A DNA stretch of 64,000 bases, from NCBI GenBank assembly GCA_036417435.1, contig CM070918.1, positions 32,557,523 to 32,621,522 on the forward strand, in the 5' to 3' direction. A program made the position numbers and the translations under genes. The notes under the pieces were generated by a model, which was not told where the DNA came from, ran no database searches, and saw only the letters and a program-made list of their open reading frames with translations. The DNA comes from Inia geoffrensis (taxonomy: Eukaryota > Chordata > Mammalia > Artiodactyla > Iniidae). This document shows, piece by piece, positions 21,536 to 33,440 of this stretch (within the stretch, counting starts at the first letter, position 1; every line of letters begins with the position of its first letter).

Positions 21536-22540
21536 GAATTTGTTTGTTTTTAGTAGACTTTATTTTTTTAGACCAGTTTAGATTTACAGAGAAATTGAGA
21601 CGATAGTACAGAGAGTTCCCATATACCGCACACCCAGGTCCCCCTACTAACCGTTTGTTAGCCCATAGTCCATTTGTTATAATTAATGAACCATACTGAT
21701 ACATTATTAATAACACAAGCCCATAGTTTATTCAGATTTTCTTAGTGTTTACCTAATGTCCCTTTTCTATTCCAGGATCTTGTCCAGTGTCCTACATTGC
21801 ATTTAGTTTGTCATGTCTCCTTAGGCTCTTGTTGGCTGTGACAGTGTTTCAGAACTCCTTTGTTTTGGATGACCTTGCCAGTTTTGAGGGGTACCAGTCA
21901 GATGTACTGTACAATACCCTGCTATTGGAATTTGTGTGATATTTTTCTCATGGTTGGACTAGGGTTATGGGTTTTGGAGAGGAAGACCACAGAAATAAAG
22001 TGCCTTTTTTCATCACATCACATGACGTGTCCATAATATCAACATGACTTACCACTGTTGCTACTACCCTGGATCACCTGGCTGAGGTAACATTTGTCAG
22101 CTTTCTCTGTGAAGTTACTCTGTTTCCCCTGTTCCATACTGTTCTGTTGGAAGGAAGTTTTTTTGTTTTTTTGTTTTTTGCGGCACTGTGCACCATGTGG
22201 GATCTTAGTTCCCCGACCAAGGATCGAACCCGCACCCCCTGCATTGGAAGTGCAGAGTCTTAACTACTGGACCAGCAGGGAAGTCCAGGAAGATTATTAT
22301 GTGCAGCCCACGCTTAAGGCAGTGGGCCGTCTGTCCCCCGTACTTTAGGGTCACGTGTCTACATAATTTATTTAGAATTCTTCATGGGAGGTTGGGCTCT
22401 TCTCTCCCACTGATTAATTTTTTTTTTTAATTTGTAATAGTATGGACTTGTGGATTTTATTTTACACCCCAGGCTATAATCCAATACTAGTTTGTTTCGT
22501 TGCTTAAGTTATTCCAGCTTTGGCTACTGGGAATGGAATT
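21536..22540 (-). repeat. L1 3'-region, reverse, with nested SINE
   Basis: Reverse L1: 'AGACCAGTTTAGATTTACAG', GTACAGAGAGTTCCCATATA, 'CATTGCATTTAGTTTGTCAT', 'GGTTATGGGTTTTGGAGAGG'. Interrupted at 22158-22287 by a CHR-1-type SINE and continues afterwards. Confidence 0.7.
22158..22287 (-). repeat. CHR-1-type SINE nested in L1
   Basis: T-rich tail, then CATGTGGGATCTTAGTTCCC and the head CAGCAGGGAAGTCC. Short repeat AGGAAG on both sides as target duplication. Confidence 0.85.
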
Positions 22541-22637
22541 TATGTTTTTAAACTAGCTTCTGAGGGCTTTCTTATATGTATTCCAGTTTGGGACCCATGT
22601 AGGCCTGGGTTCACACTCCAGCCCCACCACTAACTGG

Positions 22638-22638
<1 letters not shown>

Positions 22639-22671
<33 letters not shown>

Positions 22672-22683
22672 ATGCACGTGTGC
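22639..22683. repeat. (TG)n with alternating extension
   Basis: 45 bases of perfect pyrimidine-purine alternation: (TG)n, then CATGCACGTGTGC. Z-DNA-prone simple repeat. Confidence 0.95.
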
Positions 22684-22689
22684 TCTCTC

Positions 22690-23454
22690 TCTTGACAGGC
22701 TGCTTTATCACTGGGGCGTTGGTTTTCCCACAGCTGAAAGTGGAGCTGAGATTGCTACCTGCCGCTTAGGGTTAATAAGATGCATAATAACAACTTCTCT
22801 GTCACTAGAAGTTGTTATTATTGTCAGTTCACAATCCATCTGCATCTGGCTTCAGAAGGCTACAAATCAAGGCCAAGTATGCCTTTACAGTGCCTCCCTT
22901 CCAAGACCACAGGCTGGTGTGGCAGAGAAGCTCCTGCACGGGGTGCCCTTCTCCCAGGTCGCCTCCCCTCCCTGCCGACCCGGCCTCCTCTCCCAACTTC
23001 CGCCTCTCAGTCACACCACACGCCTGCCAAACAAACAACTCACCTAGATGCCCTCCACCAATTCACACAGCTGCACGTCCTCGCTCCCTCAAACCCCCCT
23101 TAAACACCATTTCCTCTGTGACACCGCTCAGCAGCCAAGCAAGAAGTCCCGCCTCCCTCCTCCACTGAACCGCCAGAGCTCCTGGCAGCTGTGTCCACTC
23201 CTGCCCGAAGGCCGTTATCACTTCAGACCCTGCATCCTCCTCAGCAATCCTTGTCTGTGTTCATCTTTCTCTCCCGCCTGCGCGCGCTGGGCTCCCACAC
23301 CAGCCTGTGGTCTTGTCTGCACCTGTGGTAAGTTTTGACAAGACAGAAGAAGTAGGGGAAGGGCCGTTTCCTCGGTGGGTACTGGGCCTAACCGGACTCC
23401 TCAGAGGTCGAGATGCTGACCCTAGGTCACTTCCACTTTTATGTACCTGTATAT
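22690..23454. other. C-rich unique sequence, no gene recognised
   Basis: Pyrimidine-rich text gives several overlapping Pro/Ser-rich frames in all three plus frames, the signature of base composition rather than a gene. The part near 22960-23250 may be an L2-like remnant. Confidence 0.4.
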
Positions 23455-23513
23455 GTATATTTTTAATTATGGTAAAATACGCAGGGCATAAAAGTTACCA
23501 TTTTAACCATTTT

Positions 23514-23880
23514 ATTTATTTATTTTTTAAAATTTGTTTTAAATTTATTTTATTTTTGTCTGCATTGGGTCTTCGTTGCTGCACGCTGGCTTTTCTCTGG
23601 TTGCGGTGAGCGGGGGCTACTCTTTGTTGCGGTCCACAGGCTTCTCATTGCGGGGACTTCTCTTGTTGCTGAGCACAGGCTCTAGGGCACACCAGCTTCA
23701 GTAACTGTGGCACGCGGGCTCAGTAGTTGTGGCTCACGGACTCTAGAGCGCAGGTTCAGTAGTTGTGGCGCACGGGCTTAGTTGCTCCGCGGCATGTGGG
23801 ATCTTCCTGGACCAGGGCTTGAACCCGTGTCTCCTGTGTTGGCAGGTGGATTCTTAATCACTGCACCACCAGGGAAGCCC
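23514..23880 (-). repeat. CHR SINE, long form, nested in L1
   Basis: Tail at left, head CACCAGGGAAGCCCC at right. Target duplication CCATTTTAACCATTTTA / CCATCTTAACCATTTAA at 23498-23513 and 23881-23896 with a few differences; the host L1 reads through. Confidence 0.9.
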
Positions 23881-24466
23881 CCATCTTAACCATTTAAAAG
23901 TATGCAGTTCGGTGGCGTTAAGTACATTTACATTGTTATAAAACCAGCCATCACCACAATCCATCTCCAGGTGGTTCCAGAACTTTTTCATCTTCCTAAA
24001 TGGAAGCTTCATACTCATTAAACAGTGGGTTTAATTATTTAATTAATTTTAATTTCCTCCCCATTTTCTCCTTCCTACAGCCTCTGACAACCACCATTCC
24101 GCCTTCTGTCTCTATGATTTTGACAACTCTAGGTACCTTACATATAAGGATGGATCATTCAATCGTTGTCCTTATGTGACTGGCTTATTTCACTTCGTAT
24201 AATGTCTTTAAGGTTCATTCATGTTGTAGCATATGTCAGGATTTCCTTCCTTTTTAAGGCTGAATTATATTCTGTTGTCTGCATATACAGCATTTGGTTT
24301 AGCCATTTATCTGTTGATGGACGTTTGGGTTGCTTCCATCTTTTGGCTATTCTGAATAATATGGCTATGAACATGGATGTACAAATATTTCTGCTTTTAA
24401 TTCTTTGCGGTATATAGCCAGAGTGGATCATAAGGTAACTCTCTATTTTATCTTTTGAGGAATTGC

Positions 24467-24643
24467 TGGGATTTCCCTGGCGGTCCAGTGTTTAAGACTC
24501 TGCGCTCCCAAGTCAGGGGGTACAGGTTCAATCCCTGGTCGGGGAACTAAGATCCCGCAGGCCGCACAGCACGGCCAAAAATAATAAATAAATGAAGGAA
24601 GGAAGGAAGGAAGGAAGGAAGGAAGGAAGGAAGGAAGGAAGGA
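24467..24643 (+). repeat. CHR-1-type SINE with (GGAA)n tail, nested in L1
   Basis: Head GGGATTTCCCTGGCGGTCCA, body to GGCCAAAAATAATAAATAAA, then about 12 units of GGAA. Target duplication AGGAATTGC at 24458-24466 and 24644-24652 lies beyond the tetranucleotide run, so the run grew from the SINE's own tail. Confidence 0.92.
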
Positions 24644-25424
24644 AGGAATTGCCTACCATTTTCTACAGTGGGTGCACCCTTTTACGTTCCCACAAACAAT
24701 GGGCAAAGGTTCCTATTTCCCCACATCCTTGCCAACACTTGTTATTTTGTTTTGTTTGTTTGTTTTTTCATTAATAGTTCTAATAGGATCTCATTGTGGA
24801 TTTGATTTACATTTTCCTAATGATTAGGGATGTTGAGCATCTTTTCATATGCTTATTGGTCATTTGAATATCTGAAGAAATGTCTCTTCAAATCTTTTGC
24901 CCAATTTTTAATCAGTTTGAGTTTTTTGTTGTTTTGAGTCAGGAGTTCTGTGTGTATTCTGGATATTAATCCCTTATCAGATATGTGATTTGCAAATATT
25001 TTCCCCCGTCTGCCTTTTCACTCTGTTAGTAGTGTCCTTTGATAAACAGAAGTTTTTACTTGTGATGAAGTTCAGTTTACCTATTTTTTCTTTTGTTGCC
25101 TGTGCTTTTGTTGTCATGTCCAAGAAATCATTGCCAATTCCAATGACATGAGGCTTTTTTTTTTTCATGTTTTCTCATAAGAGTTTACAGTTTTAGAGCC
25201 TATGTTTAGGTTTTTGATCCATTTTAGGTAATTTTTGTATATGGCATAAAGTGAAGGTCCAGCTTCATTCTTTTGCACTTGGATATTCAGTTTTCCCAAC
25301 ACCATTTGTTGAAAAGACTGTCCTTTCCCCATTGGGTTGTTTTGGCACCTTGTTGAAATAAGGTCATAATGGTCATTTGACTGTATATGTGAGGGTTTAT
25401 TTCTAGGCTCTCTATTCTATTCCA

Positions 25425-25670
25425 CTAGTTTATATGTCTGTCTGTATACCAGTAGCATATTGTTTTGATTACTGTACCTTTGTAATAAGTTTTGAAGTCA
25501 TGAAGTTTGAGTTCTTCAGCTCTGTTCTTTTTCAAGATTGTTTTGGCTATTTGGGGTTCCTTGAGATTCCTTATGAACTTTAGTATGGATTTTTTTATTT
25601 CTGCAAAAAACATCATTGGGATTTTGGTAGAGATTGCACTGAATCTGTAGATCACTTTGAGTAGTAGTGT
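25425..25670 (-). pseudogene. L1 ORF2 C-terminal remnant
   Basis: On the minus strand the frame at 25425-25670 matches the C-terminal part of the L1 ORF2 protein downstream of the reverse transcriptase (for example [20 protein letters not shown] and [14 protein letters not shown]). It is a fragment cut by a SINE at 25677 and has no start or upstream domains. Not functional. Confidence 0.85.
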
Positions 25671-25676
25671 CATCTT

Positions 25677-25883
25677 TTTTTTTTTTTTTTTTCGGTACAC
25701 GGGCCTCTCGCTGTTGTGGCCTCTCCCGTTGTGGAGCACAGGCTCCCGACACGCAGGCTCAGCGGCCATGGCTCACGGGCCCAGCCGCTCCACGGCATGT
25801 GGGATCCTCCCAGACCGGGGCACGAACCCATGTCCCCTGCATTGGCAGGCGGACTCCCAACCACTGCGCCACCAGGGAAGCCC
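25677..25883 (-). repeat. Short poly(A) CHR SINE (cetacean type), nested in L1
   Basis: T run, CGGTACACGGGCCTCTCG and the head CCACCAGGGAAGCCC. Perfect target duplication GTGTCATCTT at 25667-25676 and 25884-25893. Confidence 0.93.
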
Positions 25884-26035
25884 GTGTCATCTTAATATTA
25901 ATCCATGAACATGGGATGTCTTTCCATTGATTTGTATCTTCTTTAATTTCTTTCAGTAATGTTTTGCATTTTTCAGTGTACAAGTCTTTCACCTCCTTGG
26001 TTAAGTTTAGTCCTAAGTATTTTATTCTTTTTTGT

Positions 26036-27655
26036 GCTCACTTCTACTTTTTGAGGCTCCTGATACATTGCAAAATGAAGAAATAACAAAACAAGATACC
26101 GGAGTGGTGGTCCATTTAAACTGTACGATCCTCTCAGTGTTTCTCAGGGGCAGCATATAGAGAGAGACTGATAGGATTATATAGTGTCAAAAGCCTAACT
26201 TGGAGTCCCTTCATAAATGTGAGGTCTCCATGTCTATTTACCACCACGTGATGGGAGGAGAGGGCCTGAGTGGTCCCCGTTACTGGGGTAGGAGTGGGAA
26301 TGGCATAATATTCTCTCAGGTAGGCCCTGCTGAGGGATCCGGCAAAGGCCTAAAGTCACCATAGGCCTCATCAAAACATCTCCCCAGAATGTGATGCTGA
26401 GAGCATCCAGACCCCTTCAAAGCCTCAGGGTAGAAGACCCCAGAGTCCCAGGGTCATGGATGCTTTCTACCCGGAACAAAAACAGTCACCTAGAGGTGCA
26501 GATGAAATAGAACAACGGGCTCACCGACACCCGTAGTCTTGCTAACCCTGTGGGGATTTTGTCGGCTGTGTTGCTGGCCCACCCACACCAGTTTCAATTT
26601 GAGGAGTTGTGTGAGGACAAAAGGTGATGGAGCACAGCACGTGAGGGCCAGTCCCCATTCAGGCATTTCCCACAACCTCCTGGAAGGCTCCTAAATGGCC
26701 GCCCTCTCCTCGTCAGTCATTCAGCTGTCTTAGGGCTTTCTCGGCCATTCTTTTTCAGGCATTGGATTTATTTTGCTTCTCATTTTTTTTTTTTTTTGAC
26801 CTGTGGGGATGCACATACAACACAGCCACTCACACTCATACACACACAAACCCCATTCTGTATCCCTGCTAATGTCTGCAGGATTCACAGGCTGCGATGT
26901 CTGGAGACACAGTTTCTGTCTCCTTTTCTCTCATCTTTCCTCCTTCTCCTTCCTGCTAAAGCCTGTTGTTGTCTTATCCCCAGCCGGAAGCTCCCTCTGT
27001 CATGGGGCCAGGTTCCCGGCCACTAGCTCTACTCCAGCTGCTGCTCCTACAGGCCCAGCCAACTCCTATTTCCATAGCAACTGAAACTCATTTTTCCATC
27101 CCTGCATTTCCACTTTGGAAAGGAAACCCATAATAGTCTTTTAAAAGAAAAAAAAATTGAGCTACATCTGGCATCATCAACTTGGACTGTACAGAATTTC
27201 TAGCTCCCCTGACTCCCTTGGTCCCCTAAAAACCCTCCCCTACTTTCCTCCGCCTGCCTCCACCCCTCCAAGTCCCAAGGCTCCTGGCTCAAAAGCAGGT
27301 TTGAGGAGAAGCCTGGGTGGGCCCTTTCTCTCTTTAAATTAATGCAAGAGGACTCTGTGCTTTGCCAACCCAAGAAGAGGACGAAGTTAGAGGCTCTATT
27401 CCATTGCATCAGGTGATGCTATCCTGTGTCATCAAGGGTAACTGTTTATTTACCTTCCCCCTGGCTGGTGAGGTCAGAGGTTGCCTGAATACGTCATTAT
27501 GTCCTCTCTGAAGATGAGGCACCCACTCTCGGACTCTCGGGCAGCATGACTCTGAGGTTTTGAGCAAGATTTGATGACTGCACTCCCAGTGTGGTGGCTT
27601 GGCTGGTATATTACACATACAGGAACCTAGGAGTATGATGTGAAGGGGTTTAGGA
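26036..27655. other. Unique sequence, no gene recognised
   Basis: About 1.6 kb including a T run at 26785-26798. Short frames on both strands, none recognisable. No strong repeat signature. Confidence 0.45.
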
Positions 27656-27659
27656 TAGC

Positions 27660-27880
27660 TCTCCCCTCTCCTACCCCCGACAGACTTTCCTTACTGACCT
27701 GGCCCATCCCTAGTGCCTGGAATTCCACCACTGGCTGTGAATGCCATTGGGCTCACACGCCGTTTTCTATTAAAAAGGTAAAGTGCATGTTAGGTTGTGG
27801 TCAGCTTGGACACTTCCACCCCTGTCACCATACCGTGCACATGGGGCATGCTCAGTTAATGTTTGTTGGATTGAATTAAT
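27660..27880 (+). repeat. Possible L2 3'-end fragment
   Basis: Weak match: 'TCCTTACTGACCTGGCCCAT' and 'CATGCTCAGTTAATGTTTGT' with a TTGGATTGAATTAATC end. Strongly diverged. Confidence 0.35.
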
Positions 27881-29179
27881 CTCTTAGCAAGCATACAGTG
27901 GTTCAACAGATAACTTTCCCTGGATAGGCAGATTTTGGCAAGAAAGGATTTTCTATATTATTATTAACCACTTTTAAAAATTATCCCACTCCCCTGAACT
28001 ACCCACCGCTGTCGGTATGGATAACCGAGAGTCACATGCAAAGGGCAGGAATCAGTTTCTAGTACAGCAGTTGTTTCTTCCGGCTGCTCAAAAAACAATG
28101 TGTGCCGGGAAAACAAGGAGCGTCATTAAACCCCTCCAAGGGGAAGACAGTGTTTTTCTAAACATGGGTCTTTATCTCTACAACATGCTACCACCACCCG
28201 CTCCCGCTGCCCACGTGAGCTGGGCTTTCTGAGTCAGTCATGCTGTGTTTTTGAACACAACGTGGGGGAAGAGCCTCCACGGTCTGTTCAGCTCTGGCTA
28301 TGAAAAATACAAGCTGCGTTTGACTGAATGACAGAAAGAAATCTGTCGAGCCAGGAAGCATAGTAAATACTGTGACTCTCTGCAAATGTGCACAGTGCAA
28401 ACAGCTTTTTCCAGTCTGGAAAAATGAAGAGATGTGTCTGTGCAAAACCAGCCAAGTCTCCTCCCCTCCTCCCTTTCCACCACTCCACCTCCACCTCCTG
28501 GCAAAGCCTCCCACCCTGCCCCAGACATTCAGTCATCAGCTTTCATCCTTTGTGACTTGCTTCGCCCCAGGAAATAACATTGCCCAGGCTCTGGGGAGAT
28601 ACACCATCCTCTCCCAGGCATCTCTGAGGGATGTCTGCCTGGTTGGGTTTTGCCAGTCCTCTCCGACCTTGGCCAGATTTGGCTCACAGCACAATTGTGC
28701 GGGAAGCAGAGTGGGCCTGGTGTCTCCTGTTCCCTTGCTCACAGCCTGCTTTCTCCTCCCCTTCAATCTTCCCCAGTTTGCTTTGAAAGAGCCTTTATCC
28801 CATCCCGACTTCCATGGGACAGTGTTTAGAGGGAAGACTTGCAAAAGGTGAGGGTTTAAAAGCCTTCGCCTTGGGCTAGTACAGGACGCGGAGGTGCAAT
28901 GGGAAATTTCCCAGTGACTCAAAGACCACCAGGGCCAGGACGACCTTTGGTTGGTACAGTTTCTATACAAGAGGGACTTACAGGGAAAATCTGGGTCTGC
29001 ACCTTGCCTTGAAGATACATTTGCATAGCAACTATGCTGTTTTTGCCTCGATGGTATGTTTGGGGCTGGGGGTAGTGCTGACAAAGACAGGGCACAGGAC
29101 CGTAAACACCCGTCCACTGGCGTGTAGCACCAGAGAACACATATCCAACTGCAGTTCAGTGTATTGGATGGAGTACTGG
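27881..29179. other. Unique sequence with overlapping long frames, no gene recognised
   Basis: Frames of 159 codons (28372-28851, plus) and 193 codons (28536-29117, minus) overlap. Neither has a recognisable domain, Kozak-supported start or splice context, and the base composition alone could give them. Left uncalled. Confidence 0.4.
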
Positions 29180-29400
29180 GGTGGGAATCGGAAGAAATAG
29201 GTTAGAACCCTGGCTCCCATGAGTAGGGAGTATGTGTGTCATTCACCGCTGTGTGCAAGCCTGCTGGCAGCACGTGCTCCACTAATGGTTGTTGAGTCAG
29301 TGAATGAATGAATGAGCCAATAACATTGGATGCTTTGCCTCCTTGAGCCTCAGTTTCCTCCTCTGTAAAAAAATAACATAAAAAATCTAACCTGCCTAGC
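29180..29400 (+). repeat. MIR and possible L2 fragments
   Basis: MIR-like start 'AGGTTAGAACCCTGGCTCCC', an L2-like tail 'TGGTTGTTGAGTCAGTGAATG' and then MIR-like TTGAGCCTCAGTTTCCTCCT. Mixed and diverged. Confidence 0.5.
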
Positions 29401-29415
29401 TCACCAGGAGAGTGC

Positions 29416-29416
<1 letters not shown>

Positions 29417-29470
<54 letters not shown>

Positions 29471-29471
29471 G
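29417..29471. repeat. (TG)n(AG)n compound microsatellite
   Basis: About 18 TG units followed directly by about 9 AG units. Confidence 0.95.
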
Positions 29472-29864
29472 ACAAAAGTATGAATTTTCTCTGTCCTCTG
29501 TTGTAAACTAGAATTAAAAAGTCAGTTTTTCTCAGGTTCTGTGCTTTACCCTTAGTATTTGTGTTCTTCCTCAGGAGGAGGGACTATATTCCAGTGTCCC
29601 CCGAGCACTTAGTTCTCCATCCTATATTCTGAGCACCCTAAGGACTGGAGACCATTTTAAATGCTTTTAACTGAGCAGTTTAAATCAGAGAACATTTTTT
29701 TTTTTTTTTTTGAGAACAATGATTTTTAAGGTTGGCTTATGACCAGTGCCACGTTGGTCCCATACTTGGCTCCAGAACTCCCCTGAAACCCTCCCCAGGA
29801 TGGAACTTGTCTTAGCGCAAACAGTAGCTTTTCATCCAGTGCTAGGGAGAATCTGACCTCCAGA
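29472..29864. other. Unique sequence, no gene recognised
   Basis: Includes a T run at about 29696-29711; otherwise featureless. Confidence 0.4.
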
Positions 29865-30235
29865 TCTTTGCCCATGCTGTTTCCTCTGCCTGAAATGCTC
29901 CCCTTCCCTTTTCCTTGTCTCGTTCCAACTCATCCTTCAGATCTCAGCCTAGACCTCACTTCTCCCAGAATACGTTCCCCCACTCCCCCCGCAGCCTATC
30001 AGGTCACGGTTCCTCCTCCTTGCCCTCTCCATGTCCACTTCCTCCATCTGAGGGCTTAACCCCACTGAATGGCATCTTCCCATTCACTTGTCTGATTCCC
30101 TCATAAACAGTGGGTCCCCCGAGGACACAGACTGTGTCTTTCTTGTCCATCAATGTAATCTCAGCGCATATCACAGTGCCAGATACCGAGAAGGTGCTCA
30201 ATAAATATATATTGATTAGATGAATAGCAACAGTG
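29865..30235 (+). repeat. L2 LINE 3' end
   Basis: Good L2 match in order: TTGCCCATGCTGTTTCCTCT, 'GCCTGAAATGCTCCCCTTCC', 'CAACTCATCCTTCAGATCTC', 'AGGACACAGACTGTGTCTTT', AGAAGGTGCTCAATAAATAT. Confidence 0.85.
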
Positions 30236-30565
30236 TATTGGTGAGATGAGAGAGAGAGAGACAGGAGTCATGAAGGTTCTCTTAGGAGGGTATTGTATTT
30301 ACTGAAGTATAGAAACAACACTTCTCCTTCTACCAAAATGGCTTGCGTGCAGACGAAGCATGCAAATCCAGACCCAGAGATTCACGAGCACACCCTGCTG
30401 CAGGCAATCACTTGTGCAATGTACTTTCCCTTGCTCTGAAACTCTCTCTTGTCATCTCCTCCCACGCATCTTTCTCATTCCCTGTATACAGGGAATTGCA
30501 AGAATAAAAGAACCTACCTGGTAGAGTAAAGGTAATGCCAGAGAAAGAGATTCCATGATCGTACC

Positions 30566-30690
30566 TTTTTTTTTTTTTTTTCTTCTTTTTTTGGCCACAC
30601 CCCGAGGCTTGTGGGATCTTCGTTCCCCAACCAGGGATTGAACCCGGGCCACTGTAGTGGAAGCACGGAGTCCTAACCACCAGGGAATTC
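30566..30690 (-). repeat. CHR-1-type SINE
   Basis: T run, GGCCACACCCCGAGG, 'TGGGATCTTCGTTCCCC' and the head ACCAGGGAATTCCC. Only a short CCATG duplication is visible in the flanks. Confidence 0.88.
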
Positions 30691-32820
30691 CCATGCCTAA
30701 AAGCTTTTCTCATCTCTCTCTGCCTTCTAGATTACTGCACCATCCCATTGTGAGGAAATTTTACTTACCGTTATTATGTACAAATCAGGAAGACACCTGA
30801 ACTTTAAAAAAAAATAGCTTAGCGCATGTTTCTGCCAGCTATTAGGAGTCCTCCCAGGTGTGTCTTTGGGCAAATAGCTCCCAGCTCTGTGCCTCTTTTC
30901 TCTCTCACAGAGATGAGGAACAGAAGTTGTCCTCAAAGCACAATGTGACTTTGGGGGAAAGAAAGAGCTCCTTAAGGATGCAGAGTTGCTGGTCATGGTT
31001 TTGTCAACCCTGAGAGGAAGGAAGGTGTCACTTGCTTCTTCCACAGGCAGGTGAATTTTAAGTTGTCTTGAAGGTTATCTTGAATGTGGTCAGAGGCTGA
31101 AGTGTCGACTTGCCTCCCCCAAAGAAAGAGTTCTGAGCTAGCCACATGAACTGCCTTGGGGAGGAGGAGACTTTCCAAAGGGGATGGGAGCATTGTTGGT
31201 AAGGACCCAACTGGTAGCAGATCCAGCGTGGTAACATGACAGAAGCCTGCGAGTGTTTTATGAGCCCGGGAACAGCAGGCAGGGCTACCCAGGCGATGCC
31301 CTTGCCCTGTGGCTGCCTCTGACCTCTTCCTGGCTACTTCTCCCAGCGATGCCAACCACACTGCAGGTGTAGAGGACCAGTTACTAGGTCTGGGCTGCAA
31401 ACCAGGGGTGCTTGGGTGAACTTGCACTGCAAGACAGATCTTATTGAGTTCCTAATGTCAGCCTTTGCAATATGTTCCATCGAAATCAGTTCCCAAACTG
31501 GGAGACTTCATGTAAAATCCAGATCTCCACATCTTTGGAAAAATGGAAGATCTGGTAACACCAGGCTCACGTTCTTCCACAAGAATAACCAGCCAGAGGT
31601 GAATGGCTGCTGCCCCCTCCAGAGAGGACTTGCTGTCTCCAGGCCCGCTGCTACTACTACCCAGGGCTCCTCCAGGCTGAAACCAATGTCCACTGCCTTT
31701 TATCATGTTACCTTGCTGGGCCCCTTGAAGGCACCTGAGAGTCTCTCCCTGGGTGGGGAACCTTCTGTCCCCCAGGTGCTTCATGATGCACTGAGTCCCT
31801 TTTCCTCCCTCACCCTGTTGGTGCTGATGTGTCCAGTGTTTCAGTGCTGAGGACTGGCTTCTTTCCACCTCTAAGTTGTAAGTTGCCATCATCATGAAGA
31901 AACACAAGGCCACAGGCTAAGGAGCAGGCAAGGACCTGTTCTTCCCTTCCCAGATAACACACTCCCACTCCAGCAGTAACCTTCTGGGAATCATGCCTGT
32001 TTCTTTTCTTCTTTTTATTCCATTAGTGGTTTTCAAAGAGGACGTTTCAGCCAGATAAAGGAAGCAGCTGGCACTGTATCAGGCCTCCTGCAGGATGAGT
32101 GTTTTGCGGGGAGTCAGGGCTTTCCTGTGATTTGTTTTCGTACCTGGTAAGTTGGGATCTCCTAGGTCACTGAGGTGTGCTCTCCTAAGGAAGGAATCAG
32201 GGCCTGCTTAACTTTGATCATTGAAATCACTGTTCTCCTTGCCCTTCTTTCATAAACAAGGAAATTGGAACAGAGCTAAGAGAGGCTTTTTCATGCACTT
32301 CAGGAAAGAATGAGCAATGGAAAAAGGAAATTGAGAGCTTTGGGGAGTTTATAGCAGAGTAGTATTTGAGTTTGAAATAGGAGCTGGGAATCCATATGTT
32401 TGGGAGGAAAGAAAAGAAAAGACCCTCCACACGCACAGAGCTTCAAGGGTACGTGCGGAAATAGCTATGGCAAAGGCGGCAGGGAAGCCCACGTGGGCTT
32501 TATCAGACCCAGATGTTCAGGCAGCAGTCCTCAGGATGCCCATGAAAGGGGCCAGAGCCAGAGCCTGCTGTGCTGGACTCAGTGTTTTCTTAACTACCGA
32601 GAAGCATGTGAAATCAGTGGCCAGGAGCTTTCCACTGTGCGCTCAATGAATCCGTGAGGCCCTGCCGGGGTCTTCGCCACACCAGTTACACACAGGCTGG
32701 GCTGCCTCTCGGCAAGACTTGGATGTGGACAAGACTGACTCACCTAGTCCCTGTCCTTGCCTGTCAGCCTCCGTCAAGCAGGGGCTGCCAACTTGCCTCT
32801 GCTGCCCTCTGCCCCAGACT
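30691..32820. other. Unique sequence, no gene recognised
   Basis: About 2.1 kb. Frames of 144-151 codons at 31416-31913 overlap on opposite strands and show no known domain. No convincing exon and no strong repeat. Confidence 0.45.
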
Positions 32821-32824
32821 AACC

Positions 32825-32970
32825 TTGGAATACAGGAGTTGGAAAGCCTGGGTTTAGCTCTTAATTCCACCTTGCATAAATGACTTAAACTCTCTGAGCC
32901 TCAGTTTTACCGTCTTTAAAATGAGGAGAAAACATTTGTGAGGTGCATACAAGATATAAAGAATAAAGCA
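32825..32970 (+). repeat. MIR SINE
   Basis: Forward MIR: 'GTTGGAAAGCCTGGGTTTAG', ATGACTTAAACTCTCTGAGC, CTCAGTTTTACCGTCTTTAA, then AATGAGGAGAAAACATTTGT. Confidence 0.8.
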
Positions 32971-32999
32971 CAAAACATGTTTTTTAAATCATGTTTTTT

Positions 33000-33440
33000 T
33001 AATTATTCATAATTAAAATATTACTATGGAATATTTCAAATGTATGCTCATGTAGACAGAATAAACCCTCATGTACTGGTAACCCCACTTCAACAATGAT
33101 CAACTAATGGCCAGTCTTTTTTTGTGGGGGGTATAGTTGTTTTACAATGTTGTGTTAGTTTCTGCTGTACAGCGAAGTGAAGTAGAGTTCCCTGTGCTAT
33201 ACAGCAGGTTCTCATTAGTTATCTATTTTATTCATATTAGTGTATATATCTTATTTCATCTATATTTCCACCTACTTTCCCCATCCCCCCTGTTATTTTG
33301 CAGCAAATCCCAGATAGTGTATTATTTGATCCCATTATCACACTTACATGGATGACCTTCTCCCTTAACCAACTGAAACGTGTCCAATTCTCAGATTTCC
33401 CTTTCTGCACCCTTCTTCTCTTCCAGAGTGCCACCATTAC
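33000..33440 (-). repeat. L1 3'-region pieces
   Basis: Older reverse L1 text (33010-33112, 33263-33440) flanks a piece at 33113-33262 with TTTTACAATGTTGTGTTAGT and 'CCCTGTGCTATACAGCAGGT', a younger L1 3' UTR signature. Probably one L1 inside another. Confidence 0.6.

Larger units (their letters stand above)
23455..26035 (-). mobile_element. Antisense L1 with three nested SINEs
   Basis: Reverse L1 covering the 3' UTR and the 3' end of ORF2, running from about 23455 to 26035: 'CATCACCACAATCCATCTCC', 'GATGGACGTTTGGGTTGCTT', TTTTTCAAGATTGTTTTGGC. Three SINEs of three types interrupt it (23514-23880, 24467-24643, 25677-25883). Removing them rejoins L1 text at matching target duplications. Confidence 0.85.

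Noticed and set aside
25667..25930. Several overlapping frames rich in Trp, Gly and Arg
   Set aside because: They are translations of a CHR SINE. The same peptide strings recur at 39.9, 46.4, 48.1, 54.9 and 59.1 kb.
31416..31913. Opposed frames of 144 and 151 codons
   Set aside because: No recognised domain and no splice or promoter context; treated as chance frames in unique DNA.
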